A stretch of 64,000 bases of DNA from JAEUMD01 sp036768475 (GTDB taxonomy: Bacteria; Pseudomonadota; Alphaproteobacteria; Rhizobiales; Hyphomicrobiaceae), in NCBI GenBank assembly GCA_036768475.1, contig DAIPMW010000015.1, positions 27,930 through 91,929 on the forward strand, read 5' to 3'. Shown here one piece after another: positions 13,753 to 22,338 of the stretch (position 1 is the first letter of the stretch; each line of letters opens with the position of its first letter). The notes under the pieces are model-generated. The model did not search any database, was not told the DNA's origin, and worked only from the letters and a program-made list of their open reading frames with translations. The position numbers and the translations under genes were made by a program.

Positions 13753-14670
13753 TCACGGATTGAAGGGCGACGCATCGATGTAGGTCCACGCGACAGCATG
13801 ATTGAGCGGGGAGACGATCCATTTGTGGGCCGTGAAGCGCCACCAGCGACCGGTGCCGCCCGTCACGGGATCCCGCGGTCCGCCACTGAGGTCGAGCCTG
13901 ACCGCACCCGTCAACTGCAATTGGCGGCCGGTCTGGAAATCGATGAAGACGAGGCCAGCACGCGGATTGACCGCGAAATTGCCAAGCGTGCCGAACATCG
14001 AATTGCCTGGGTAGTCCGGAATGCCCAGCACGTTGCCGTCGACGCGCACGAAGCCGGGCCTGCCGCCGCGATGGGAGGCATCGACCGGACCGTTGCCGGG
14101 TTGCGCGCTTGCGACAAAGAAGGTATCGGCAGCCGCTATCCAGGCAAGCAGATCATCCTCAAGGCGCTCGCCTTCGCGGATTTGCAGTGGCTCGTAGGTA
14201 TCAGACTTTTGCACCGCTTCGCGTCGCTGGATATACTTCGGACAGTTGGGGAAAGCCCCTGCCACCGCAAGGCGAACCAGGTCGTCGGATAGCGATGCGA
14301 CCTGACCGTTGACGCGCAATCGCCGCCGTGTCGCGGTTTCGATGAAGAGTGCCCCAACGGAATCGGAGACCTGCATGTCCGCAAAAGGTGGGGTCCGGCG
14401 CAGCAGCCCGCCTTCATCCACCAGGCGCAGATCGAGACGGGTGCCGTCATCGTGCGAGGCCGCGAAGCCAGCCGGACCGGCCAGACAACTTGCCCACAGA
14501 TCGCCATTCGGTGCCGCCCCACCGATGATGCACGCCAACTGCTGGCTGACGAAGTGCACGGCTGCGGCCGGGATGCGGTCGGCGATGACCCGGCCGTTCA
14601 TGATCGCCTGGCCGCGTTCGCCGGTTTCATTTTGCACGGCGCGCTCGCCGTCGTGAAACGGGTCTTGCAT
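13753..14670 (-). CDS. Pyridoxamine 5'-phosphate oxidase-family flavin protein
   Basis: A 305-residue protein with two PNPOx-like split-barrel halves. The second is clear: DTFFVASAQPG, then GRPGFVRVDGNVLGIPDYPGNSMFGTLGNFAVNPRAGLVFIDF, the usual FMN-binding pattern. Long homologues of this type act as pyridoxamine-oxidase-like proteins linked to ferredoxin reductases. AGGAA before 14670 sets the start; an ATG at 14682 is an alternative. It is the middle gene of a three-gene operon (DsrE-like, this, reductase) controlled by the divergent TetR. The reductase probably supplies its electrons. Confidence 0.8.
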   Translation of the reverse strand: MQDPFHDGERAVQNETGERGQAIMNGRVIADRIPAAAVHFVSQQLACIIGGAAPNGDLWASCLAGPAGFAASHDDGTRLDLRLVDEGGLLRRTPPFADMQVSDSVGALFIETATRRRLRVNGQVASLSDDLVRLAVAGAFPNCPKYIQRREAVQKSDTYEPLQIREGERLEDDLLAWIAAADTFFVASAQPGNGPVDASHRGGRPGFVRVDGNVLGIPDYPGNSMFGTLGNFAVNPRAGLVFIDFQTGRQLQLTGAVRLDLSGGPRDPVTGGTGRWWRFTAHKWIVSPLNHAVAWTYIDASPFNP

Positions 14671-14743
14671 GATGTTCCTCATTCGATGGTGACCAGGGGG
14701 CGAGTGCGCACCCCTGGCCCAGTGCAACGAGACGGACGGCGGG

Positions 14744-15121
14744 TCAGAACGTCAGGACCCGGTAGCCACCGTCCAGGTACTTCGACAGGTCGACGATGCC
14801 TGAGGTCCCCGGGATGGCCTTCTCGTCGATGAGGGTGTGTCCTGTCGCCTTCACGTCATTGGTGGCTCCAAACACGTCCGCGCAGCCACGGCAGACCCCG
14901 ATGACCGTGTCCTTGACCGCGTCGTAGAGCGCGTGGGCCGGATGGCCGTTCTTCACGAGTTCACTTGGCCAGCGCACGCCCGCACCCTGGAAGATGAGCG
15001 CGACTTCCTGGTTCTTCTCCTTCAGCTCGTAGGCCACGAACATCGCGTTGAAGATGCGGCCGAGGGCCTCTTCGGAGCCGGCCTTGGGGTCGGAGTAGAC
15101 GACAATGGCAGTCTTCGACAT
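14744..15121 (-). CDS. DsrE family protein
   Basis: A 125-residue DsrE-like protein: TAIVVYSDPKAGSEEALGRIFNAMFVAYELKEKNQEVALIFQGAGV with Cys residues in VIGVCRGCADVFGA. These two cysteines are in the position of the active cysteine of DsrE-type sulfur-transfer proteins. AGGAAGGAAA lies before the ATG at 15121. It heads the operon opposite a TetR gene, with twin operators in the 139-base gap. A role in persulfide handling is likely from family only. Confidence 0.85.
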   Translation of the reverse strand: MSKTAIVVYSDPKAGSEEALGRIFNAMFVAYELKEKNQEVALIFQGAGVRWPSELVKNGHPAHALYDAVKDTVIGVCRGCADVFGATNDVKATGHTLIDEKAIPGTSGIVDLSKYLDGGYRVLTF

Positions 15122-15150
15122 GGTGGTTTCCTTCCTGCTCAGCTTGACCA

Positions 15151-15230
15151 TTACCGAATGATCGGTAAATTATGATTGCGCCGCAAAGACAACGGCGTCA
15201 AGAGAAAATTACCGAACGATCGGTAATTTT
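15151..15230. promoter_or_regulatory. Twin TetR operators in the divergent dsrE-tetR gap
   Basis: TTACCGAATGATCGGTAA (15151-15168) and TTACCGAACGATCGGTAA inside a longer palindrome (15205-15230) flank the start regions of both genes. They share the half-site TTACCGA. Confidence 0.7.
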
Positions 15231-15260
15231 ACATAATCCGCTGGAAAGAAAGACGAATAT

Positions 15261-15839
15261 ATGGCCAGGCCAACGACGATCGATAATCCGGAGCTGCTCG
15301 AGCGGCTTAGCGGCGTATTCCGCGACGTCGGCTATGAGGGCGCATCGATCGCAATGCTGTCGGAAGCCACGGGATTGAAGCGGGCAAGCCTTTACCACCG
15401 TTTCCCCGACGGCAAGGAACAGATGGCAAAGGAGGTCCTGACGGGCGCTCAGAACTGGCTGTCAGAGAATATTTTTCAGCCACTAGCAAGCTCCGCGCCG
15501 GCGAAGGAACGGGTGGCGCTTTTGGTCGACAAGCTGGAGGCACTTTATTCCGGGGGCAGCCAGGCCTGCATCCTCAACATGCTATCGGCAGCGCATATTC
15601 ACGAAGGCCCGTTTACTGCTCAGATCCGGCAAATTTTCGAAGCGTTCATCGATGCTCTGGAGAAGGTCGCGCGCGATGCGGGACTAGATCGCAAAACGGC
15701 GCGCAAGCGTGCTGAGCAAACGGTAGCGATGCTGCAGGGAAGCCTCGTGCTGGCGCGTGGTATGGGAACGACCGAGCCCTTCGTGGCATTTCTGAAGTCG
15801 TTGCCGGTTATGCTGCTGGAGCGGTCATATGCCGGTTAA
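15261..15839 (+). CDS. TetR-family regulator of the DsrE/flavin operon
   Basis: A 192-residue TetR protein. HTH: LERLSGVFRDVGYEGASIAMLSEATGLKRASLYHRFPDGKEQM at about 12-54. The ligand domain contains one cysteine (SQACILNM), typical of the LmrA/YxaF-type family. The purine-rich GAAAGAAAGA upstream of ATG 15261 serves as ribosome site. Twin TTACCGA-type palindromes in the divergent gap make it the repressor of the dsrE-flavoprotein-reductase operon. Confidence 0.88.
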   Translation: MARPTTIDNPELLERLSGVFRDVGYEGASIAMLSEATGLKRASLYHRFPDGKEQMAKEVLTGAQNWLSENIFQPLASSAPAKERVALLVDKLEALYSGGSQACILNMLSAAHIHEGPFTAQIRQIFEAFIDALEKVARDAGLDRKTARKRAEQTVAMLQGSLVLARGMGTTEPFVAFLKSLPVMLLERSYAG

Positions 15840-16340
15840 TCCGTAGTTTGTCCGCTTCTTTTCGAATTCGTACGCGGACATCTCGAAGCCGATGCCGAAT
15901 GACGCCTCCTCAATGGGCGTCCCGATCGGCTCTCGCGCGATCGGGTTCTCTTAGCTCGACAGACATCTCTACGTTATCTGGTACTCTCGCTAGCGACAGG
16001 TCAACGGATCGATTGACCACAGTCCGAGATGTGCGCCGATTGACCGCCCAGCTGCTTCTGAGCCTGCATATCCTTGGCATGAGCCGAGCGCGTACTGCGT
16101 CAGCTCGTAGGCTGCGACAGCTGCGATCACACCAAGCAATTGCCACCCAAGCATGGGCCACACGTTTCGTCGTTTGGACGCAATGTTGGTGGCCGGATGC
16201 TTCGGGTTAAAAGAAGCAGTTTGCGCCAAATGGACCGCAGCTAACGACAGAGACTCCAAAGAGATTGCCATAGACGTTACCGTGCTGAATTGAGAGATCG
16301 TGTAAGCATCGAGCGAGCTATAAAATGTTGTCAAACTGGC
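15840..16340. other. Intergenic gap, no supported gene
   Basis: About 500 bases between the TetR gene and the convergent CMD gene. One minus-strand frame (15990-16334) has a single hydrophobic stretch but no ribosome site and no recognisable family. No strong terminator or repeat was found. Confidence 0.45.
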
Positions 16341-16748
16341 TCAGTTCGACGCCATCAACCTGTCGACCTCGGCCTTGAAAGCAGTGAAGTCGTAGCCCAT
16401 GCCATTGAGAACGGTACTCCAATGCCGCACGTGCGCCGCCGTCGCCACGGCTTCGCGCACTTCGGCTTCGCTCGCACCGGCAGAGCGCGCTTTCTTGGTA
16501 TGAACGTAGACGCAGTACGCGCACGGAATCTGTGCGGCGACACCCAATGCGATCAACTCGCGTGTCTTGGCTTCTATCTTGGCATTCTGCCCCATCAAGA
16601 TTTTATCGGCATTCAGCATGGCCTGCAGCGCATGCTGAGGGTAGGTGTTCACGTAGAAGCCAGGCGGCTCGTCCGCGATCGCCGAGGCCGAAATGGCCAA
16701 GAGGGCAGCAAATGCCGACATCAGGCTGACAATTCGGTTGCGCTTCAT
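16341..16748 (-). CDS. Secreted carboxymuconolactone decarboxylase-family protein
   Basis: A 135-residue protein with a signal peptide (MKRNRIVSLMSAFAALLAISASAIA) and a compact CMD/AhpD domain with IPCAYCVYVHTKKA, the CXXC-X3-H redox motif. TRELIALGVAAQ precedes it as in the family. Periplasmic forms are uncommon; most relatives are cytoplasmic. GAGGAGGA before 16748 sets the start. It stands alone, so it is probably a stress-induced thiol peroxidase-like enzyme in the periplasm. Confidence 0.85.
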   Translation of the reverse strand: MKRNRIVSLMSAFAALLAISASAIADEPPGFYVNTYPQHALQAMLNADKILMGQNAKIEAKTRELIALGVAAQIPCAYCVYVHTKKARSAGASEAEVREAVATAAHVRHWSTVLNGMGYDFTAFKAEVDRLMASN

Positions 16749-16990
16749 ATCTGGGTCCTCCTCTAGGGTTTTCTGCTGGCGGCAGAGTGCGCGGCATAAG
16801 ACCGAGACGGGGCACCGCAAGCGGCGAAGTGCCGTCGTCCGTATCGGTGCAGCAAGCTCACCTTGGCCTAGTTAGAACTTGCGTCTAAGCTGTTCCAAGA
16901 GTCCCGACGGAACTCCGTTTTTTTTCCGACGCTTTCGTAACGCTCTGTTCGAAAAGAAAAAATTCGGCTCGCATCCGATGGCGAACATCC

Positions 16991-18679
16991 GTGTCCAGTA
17001 GATCGATACATCTTCATGCACCCTTCGACGTAGGCGGACTTCGCGTCGAGCCATCCACTCTTCGCGTCATCCGTGCCGACGAGACAGCGCGCCTTGAAGC
17101 CCGCGCCATGGAGGTGCTGGTCTACTTGGCCCAGCACGCGGGTCAGGTTGTGAGCCGGGAGGAACTCGAGAATCAGGTTTGGGAAGGTCGTATCGTCACG
17201 GAGGATGCGGTAACCAACGCGATCGCAAAGCTGCGTCGCGCTTTGAATGATGATGCTCGCCAGCCCCGGCACATAGAGACGGTTCCGAAGGTGGGCTATC
17301 GGCTGATTTCGGAGATTGCACCAGTCGATGAAATCGCCACCGTTAAGCAAAGAGAAGAGGGCAGCACCGTTCGCAGCAAAATTTTGTTCCGAGGGCGTGT
17401 GCGCTCTGCGGCGGTTCTGCTGGGCCTCGTACTTCTCGCTTTTGTTTCGCTGCTCGTGTGGAGCCGCAAGGACTTCGTGTCCATGCCAAATGCGTCGCGC
17501 CCGCATCTCCCCTCGGTTGCTGTCCTGCCCTTCGAGAGTCTTGGGTCATCGGCCGGATATTTCACCAACGGCCTCAGAGCGGATTTGATCACGGACCTCT
17601 CCCGCGTTTCGGGCCTACGCGTCATTTCTCCGAGTTTTGTCACTGCGGACGAACGATCGGGCCGCGATCGAGACGCGTTGCTTCGTCAGCTAGGGGCGGA
17701 TTACGTTCTTGACGGTACCGTTCAGCATCTGGGTGATCGATTGCGGGTGAATGTCCAGCTCGTTTCTGCGGGCACCGATCGCGTTCTTTGGGGGGAAAGA
17801 TATGATCGAACCGTCCATGACGTTTTTGTACTGCAGGATGAGCTGACCAGAAGTGTGCTTGGCGCACTGAGACTTAGGCTGGGCCCCGCAGACCAGGCCG
17901 CCGCAAGCAAACGCCCCACAAACAGCGTGGTCGCCTACGATTACTATCTTCGCGGTCTGCAACTCCATGGACGTCGGACCAAACCGGACAACGAAGACGC
18001 CAAGCGTCAGTTCATGAAGGCTATCGACATTGACTCGAGTTTTGCCAGAGCCTACGCGGGCCTTGCTCTGGCGCACTCGCGTGACGCCATCGATGGCTGG
18101 ACGACCGCTCCCTTACGGTCACTTGAATTGGCCCAGCAGTTTGCAGAGAGGGCAGCCGGGGTCGATCCGATGCTTCCACAGGTACACTTCGTGCTGGGCC
18201 AGGTACAGCTGTTTCGCCAGCAGCATATCGAAGCAATGCAGGCAGCCCAACGCGCGATTGAAATCGACCCCAACTATGCCGACGGCCATGCGCTCAGTGC
18301 TTGGATCCTGACATATGCAGGGCGATCGGCAGACGCGATGGATGCGATGAATGAGGCTCTCCGCCTTAACCCTAGGCCGTCGGCATCATATTTGGAGGTA
18401 CTGGGAGAAATCCAATTCGTCCAGGGCAAGTATGAAGCCTCGGCAGCGACGTTCCGGCACGTTCTGAAGATCAATCCAGACTATCTGCGGGCCCGTGTGT
18501 GGATCGCGGCGGGGTTGGCGCTGGCAAGTGAAACCGAAAGCGCAGAGTGGGAAGCGGGCGAACTTCTGGTGCTCAATCCCGACTTCGCCCTGGACAAGCT
18601 TGGATTTGCATTTCCATTCAAAGATCCACGGATTCTGGCGAGACTTCTTGACGGTCTCAGGCGGGCCGGACTTAATTGA
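16991..18679 (+). CDS. CadC-like membrane regulator: winged helix, TM, TolB-like and TPR domains
   Basis: A 562-residue protein starting at GTG. Residues 1-105 form an OmpR-type winged helix (ARAMEVLVYLAQHAGQVVSREEL ... HIETVPKVGYRLI). One transmembrane segment follows near 137-157 (SAAVLLGLVLLAFVSLLVW). Next comes a TolB/FlgO-like segment (LPSVAVLPFESLGSSAGYFTNGLRADLITDLSRV ... YVLDGTVQHLGDRLRV). The C-terminal third has TPR repeats (AKRQFMKAIDIDSSFARAYAGLALA, AQRAIEIDPNYADGHALSAWIL). Such proteins sense periplasmic conditions and bind DNA from the membrane. Target genes are unknown; nothing in its own operon is seen. Confidence 0.85.
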   Translation: MSSRSIHLHAPFDVGGLRVEPSTLRVIRADETARLEARAMEVLVYLAQHAGQVVSREELENQVWEGRIVTEDAVTNAIAKLRRALNDDARQPRHIETVPKVGYRLISEIAPVDEIATVKQREEGSTVRSKILFRGRVRSAAVLLGLVLLAFVSLLVWSRKDFVSMPNASRPHLPSVAVLPFESLGSSAGYFTNGLRADLITDLSRVSGLRVISPSFVTADERSGRDRDALLRQLGADYVLDGTVQHLGDRLRVNVQLVSAGTDRVLWGERYDRTVHDVFVLQDELTRSVLGALRLRLGPADQAAASKRPTNSVVAYDYYLRGLQLHGRRTKPDNEDAKRQFMKAIDIDSSFARAYAGLALAHSRDAIDGWTTAPLRSLELAQQFAERAAGVDPMLPQVHFVLGQVQLFRQQHIEAMQAAQRAIEIDPNYADGHALSAWILTYAGRSADAMDAMNEALRLNPRPSASYLEVLGEIQFVQGKYEASAATFRHVLKINPDYLRARVWIAAGLALASETESAEWEAGELLVLNPDFALDKLGFAFPFKDPRILARLLDGLRRAGLN

Positions 18680-18998
18680 TCGCAGATTGTCGGCTCGCTC
18701 CCCAAACTCAGTTAAGGGGTCCAATGGTTGCCAGAATTTCAGGTCCCAGCATCTTGCTTCCGAGGCGCGTTTACAGTGATACCCCAAGAGCGGCAACCCG
18801 AATTGCTATCCTGGGCGCGACTAAGGTCATCGCTGACTCCGTCTGCTTGATGCCACGTTGAGCTAGGTGCCGACCTTTTCTGCCGCCCGTACGGCATCTA
18901 GGCCCTCGTGTTTAAACAACGCATAACGCATACTCTTATCGCAAATCAGCAGCAAAAAGCCCTGGCTGCAGATACGAGAAGCCAGAGCGACAAACGCG
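18680..18998. other. Intergenic gap, no gene seen
   Basis: Between the CadC-like gene and the convergent response regulator; only short unsupported frames were found. Confidence 0.45.
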
Positions 18999-19721
18999 TC
19001 AGGTCTCGGTTACTTTTCCCGCCAGCACATAGCCTTCGCCGCGCACTGTCTTGATGAATTCAGGCTCTGCGGGATCGCGCTCGATCTTGCGGCGCAGGCG
19101 CGCGATATGGACATCGATGGCACGATCCGCAACGTAGGTCGTCTCGCCGTGAACGGGATCCAGGATCTGGTCGCGGCTCAGCACGACGTTGGGATGCTCC
19201 AGTAGAACGCGCAACATGGCAAACTCCATGGCGGTCAGCTTGGCTGGCGCGCCGGCCGGCAAATTTATGAGCGTGCGCGCTTCAAGATCGAGTTTCCAAT
19301 TTCCGAACAACAGCGCCTTGATTGCCCCGACCGGCATCGCGACGGGCGTTTCGTACTCACGCGCCCGTCGCAGCACTGCCTTGATCCGGGCCAGAAGCTC
19401 GCGTGGCTCGAAGGGCTTGGTGATATAATCGTCGGCGCCGAGTTCCAGTCCGATGATCCGATCGAACACTTCCGATCTCGCCGACAAGACGACGATCGGC
19501 AGCCGTGATGTTGACCTCAATTCCTTGGTGACATCGAAGCCATCCCTATCGGGCAGGATCAAGTCGAGCACACACAAGTCGAAATCCTGGGCCTTCAGCG
19601 CGCTTACCATCTCGGCCGCTGTGCCAACGCAAACGACATTAAACCCCTGCTTGGTGAGGTAGCGGTCGAGGAAGCCCGTCAGTTGAGGATCGTCATCGAC
19701 AACGAGAATTCTTTCAGACAT
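18999..19721 (-). CDS. OmpR-family response regulator
   Basis: A 240-residue regulator with a complete receiver (ILVVDDDPQLTG, phospho-acceptor Asp53 in CVLDLILPD, Lys in DYITKPFEP) and a winged helix (LTAMEFAMLRVLLEHPNVVLSRDQIL ... IDVHIARLRRKIERDP ... KTVRGEGYVLAG). The ATG at 19721 fits the usual MSERILVVDDD start; the longer frame overlaps the divergent kinase. It lies only 41 bases from the oppositely oriented truncated hybrid kinase, its presumed partner. It is close to the Idr/Aio-type operon and could control it. Confidence 0.88.
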   Translation of the reverse strand: MSERILVVDDDPQLTGFLDRYLTKQGFNVVCVGTAAEMVSALKAQDFDLCVLDLILPDRDGFDVTKELRSTSRLPIVVLSARSEVFDRIIGLELGADDYITKPFEPRELLARIKAVLRRAREYETPVAMPVGAIKALLFGNWKLDLEARTLINLPAGAPAKLTAMEFAMLRVLLEHPNVVLSRDQILDPVHGETTYVADRAIDVHIARLRRKIERDPAEPEFIKTVRGEGYVLAGKVTET

Positions 19722-19762
19722 TGAGTTCAAAGACCTCGGCGATAGTAAAGTAGGCTTGAGAG

Positions 19763-21028
19763 TTGTGCCCTGGCTACTACAGGGTTGCAGGCATAAGCGG
19801 AGTTCTGGCCCATGCCCAAACACGCCGAGAGATCCAGAATTTCATCGGAATCGGCGAAGACATCACCGAGAAGCGAAAGGCCCGCGAGCAGATTGTGAAA
19901 GCGCAGAAAATGGAGGCCGTTGGGCTTCTTGCGGGCGGTGTGGCACATGACTTCAACAACGTGCTGACGACAATTCTCGGCGCTGCGCATCTGGCGAGCC
20001 TCGATGCCGAGAGGGACAGCGACATTGGCCGCGAAATCACTCAGATCGAGATTGCGGCACGCCGCGCCCAGTCTCTCGTCCAGCAACTCCTGACATTTGC
20101 GCGCCGCCAACCTGCTGCCCCGCAGAAGCTCAATTTGAGGGACGAAGTGCAGGAGGTGGCAAAGCTCATCCAGGCGTCGATACCGCCCACCATCAAGGTG
20201 AAAACCCGCTTCGAGACCGACGACGCCTGGGTGCTGGCCGACCCCTCGCACGTTCATCAGATCGTGATGAACCTGTGTCGCAACGCAGCTGAGGCCGTGC
20301 CGAAAGAGGCGGGTGAGATCGAAATCACGGTCGTCGGTGACGCCGATGCTCCCGAAGCCATATCCGGCCATGACAGTGATCACAAAGCCTGGTTGAAACT
20401 CGTCGTCACGGACAATGGACCGGGTCTATCCGCTGAAACGGCCAAGCGGGTTTTTGACCCGTTCTTTACGACCAAGCCGCTAGGAAAAGGCACAGGCCTC
20501 GGCCTGACAATGGTCGCGACGCTCGTCCAGGACATGGACGGTTTTGTTTCGCTCGCCAGCCAGCCGGGAGAGGGCGCCCGTTTCGAGGTGACGCTGCCCC
20601 GCGTCGAGCCGGGCACCGTGGGCAAGGCTCCGCAGGAAGTGCTGCCGCGCGGCTCCGAGCAGATCCTGCTGGTCGATGACGAAGCCGACGTCGTCTCGAC
20701 CTATCGCAGAGTTCTCATGCGTCTTGGATATCGCGTTGCAGCCTACACCGACCCGCGCAGCGCGCTCGAGGCGTTCTCGCGGGAACCGGGAAAATTTGAC
20801 CTTGTGATGACTGACCTCGTGATGCCGGACATGAATGGCGAGGCACTGGCACACGAGGTGATGCGCATAAAGCCGTCATGCCCTGTGATCGTCTGCACCG
20901 GCTACCGACCGAAGGACATGAGTATCGATAGGCTGCCGCGTTACGCACTGCTGGAGAAGCCGATCCACCCGGCTGAACTGGCCAGGCGTCTGCGTGAGTT
21001 GCTCGCCGCGACGCCGACCTCGGCGTGA
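19763..21028 (+). CDS. Hybrid sensor histidine kinase, N-terminally truncated
   Basis: The frame opens at TTG 19763 and gives 421 residues. It begins inside the end of a PAS/PAC module (IQNFIGIGEDITEKRKAREQI), so the sensor part is missing. The rest is complete: H-box AHDFNN (His62), N-box (MNLCRNAAEAV), G-boxes (VTDNGPGLS, GKGTGLGL), then a receiver with ILLVDDEADVV and Asp351 in MTDLVMPD. No ribosome site precedes the TTG, and only 41 bases separate it from the divergent regulator. It looks like a 5' deletion product; whether it is still expressed from an internal start is uncertain. Confidence 0.75.
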   Translation: MCPGYYRVAGISGVLAHAQTRREIQNFIGIGEDITEKRKAREQIVKAQKMEAVGLLAGGVAHDFNNVLTTILGAAHLASLDAERDSDIGREITQIEIAARRAQSLVQQLLTFARRQPAAPQKLNLRDEVQEVAKLIQASIPPTIKVKTRFETDDAWVLADPSHVHQIVMNLCRNAAEAVPKEAGEIEITVVGDADAPEAISGHDSDHKAWLKLVVTDNGPGLSAETAKRVFDPFFTTKPLGKGTGLGLTMVATLVQDMDGFVSLASQPGEGARFEVTLPRVEPGTVGKAPQEVLPRGSEQILLVDDEADVVSTYRRVLMRLGYRVAAYTDPRSALEAFSREPGKFDLVMTDLVMPDMNGEALAHEVMRIKPSCPVIVCTGYRPKDMSIDRLPRYALLEKPIHPAELARRLRELLAATPTSA

Positions 21029-21227
21029 TTGAGGCCACTTAATATTTCTTCACAATTCTTCATGATTTGAAACCGTCCTCGCAATACCAGCGAGCAATCG
21101 GGCTGCTAACCTCCCCGCGTTCTTATCAAAATGAGGCGTTCGAACGCGAGGCGAGAAGGTCCGCGCCGGTTGGCTCCCCGCAGGCTGAACCTCCCCGCAT
21201 CAAATGCCTCTCCAAAGGGAGGCTCCG

Positions 21228-22325
21228 ATGAGGGAGACACGATTGCCGCGTGCGAAGCTGGCGATCCCTGGGCTGATCGTATCAATGATCGTGGCGACGC
21301 CCGCGTGGTCGGCGGACACCAAGCTCGCGCCACTTCCCGACGCGAAAGAGATCAAGGCGGATCGCGCCGAACTTGGCCGCATGTTATTTTTCGACGCGCG
21401 TCTTTCCGGCGACACGGCCACCAGCTGTTCCACCTGCCATGATCCGGCAAAGGGCTGGGGCGACGGCAAGCCGCTATCCAACGGCTATACCAGCATCCAG
21501 TATTTCCGCAACGCGCCAACGCTTTTCAATGCTGGCCATCGCAGCTACTTCATGTGGGATGCGCGGCTTGACGGCTCGGACGCCGGCACACTCGTGCGCG
21601 ACATGCTGACCGAAGCGCACACGATGAACATGGACAGCCGCCTTGCGCAGGAGCGCCTGAAGCAGGTGCCCGAGTATCAGGCCATGTTCGAAAAGGCCTT
21701 CAAGGGCGATCCCTATGGCGGCAAGATCTACGGTGCGATTGGCGAGTACCTGAAGACGATCCGCACCGTCGATGCGCCGCTCGACAAGTATCTGCGCGGC
21801 GACAAAGCCGCGCTCGGCGACGCGGAGCTGAGGGGCATGGCCCTGTTCGAAGGCAAGGCTGGCTGCGTTCAGTGTCACGCCGGCCCAATGCTGAGCGACG
21901 GCAAGGCGCACGCCACTGGAGTTCCGGCCAACCCTGAACTCGGCACGAATGCCGAGCGACAGATCTCGATGCTGCGTCATTTCTCGACCATGGGCACGCC
22001 CAACTACATGAACCTGCGCGAGGACGTCGGCCACTACGTCGTCACCAAGGACAAGAAGGACTGGGGCAAATTCCTCACCCCCTCGCTCTGGGACGTGGGT
22101 CAGACCGCGCCCTACATGCACAACGGTGCCTTGGCAACGCTCGATGACGTTGTGGCTTTCTACAACAGAGGTGGTGGCGAGAAGTCGGGCATGAAGCCGC
22201 TGGAGCTATCCGCTGCCGAACAGGCAGATCTCGTTGCCTTTCTGAAATCGATGACGGGCAGAGCTCCTACTGAGAAGGCTCCCGATTTGCCAGAGTGCAA
22301 ACTCCGCACCGTCGGCCAGAACTGA
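21228..22325 (+). CDS. Di-haem cytochrome c peroxidase family protein (IdrP1-like)
   Basis: A 365-residue secreted protein (signal peptide about 1-28, ending WSA) with two haem c sites: CSTCH (67-71) and CVQCH (213-217). It has the MauG/CcpA layout (LGRMLFFDARLSGD, FRNAPTLFNAG, TPSLWDVGQTAPYMHNGALATLDDVVAFY). It should reduce peroxide in the periplasm with electrons from c-type cytochromes. AAAGGGAGG before 21228 sets the start. It is first of four genes followed by a second peroxidase, a Rieske protein and an AioA/IdrA-type enzyme. Two such peroxidases are the hallmark of iodate reductase clusters, where they are thought to remove peroxide formed during oxyanion reduction. Confidence 0.85.
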   Translation: MRETRLPRAKLAIPGLIVSMIVATPAWSADTKLAPLPDAKEIKADRAELGRMLFFDARLSGDTATSCSTCHDPAKGWGDGKPLSNGYTSIQYFRNAPTLFNAGHRSYFMWDARLDGSDAGTLVRDMLTEAHTMNMDSRLAQERLKQVPEYQAMFEKAFKGDPYGGKIYGAIGEYLKTIRTVDAPLDKYLRGDKAALGDAELRGMALFEGKAGCVQCHAGPMLSDGKAHATGVPANPELGTNAERQISMLRHFSTMGTPNYMNLREDVGHYVVTKDKKDWGKFLTPSLWDVGQTAPYMHNGALATLDDVVAFYNRGGGEKSGMKPLELSAAEQADLVAFLKSMTGRAPTEKAPDLPECKLRTVGQN

Positions 22326-22338
22326 GGGAGGACGCACC

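Noticed and set aside
15990..16334. 114-codon minus-strand frame with one hydrophobic segment
   Set aside because: No ribosome site, no family resemblance, irregular composition; lies in a convergent gap.
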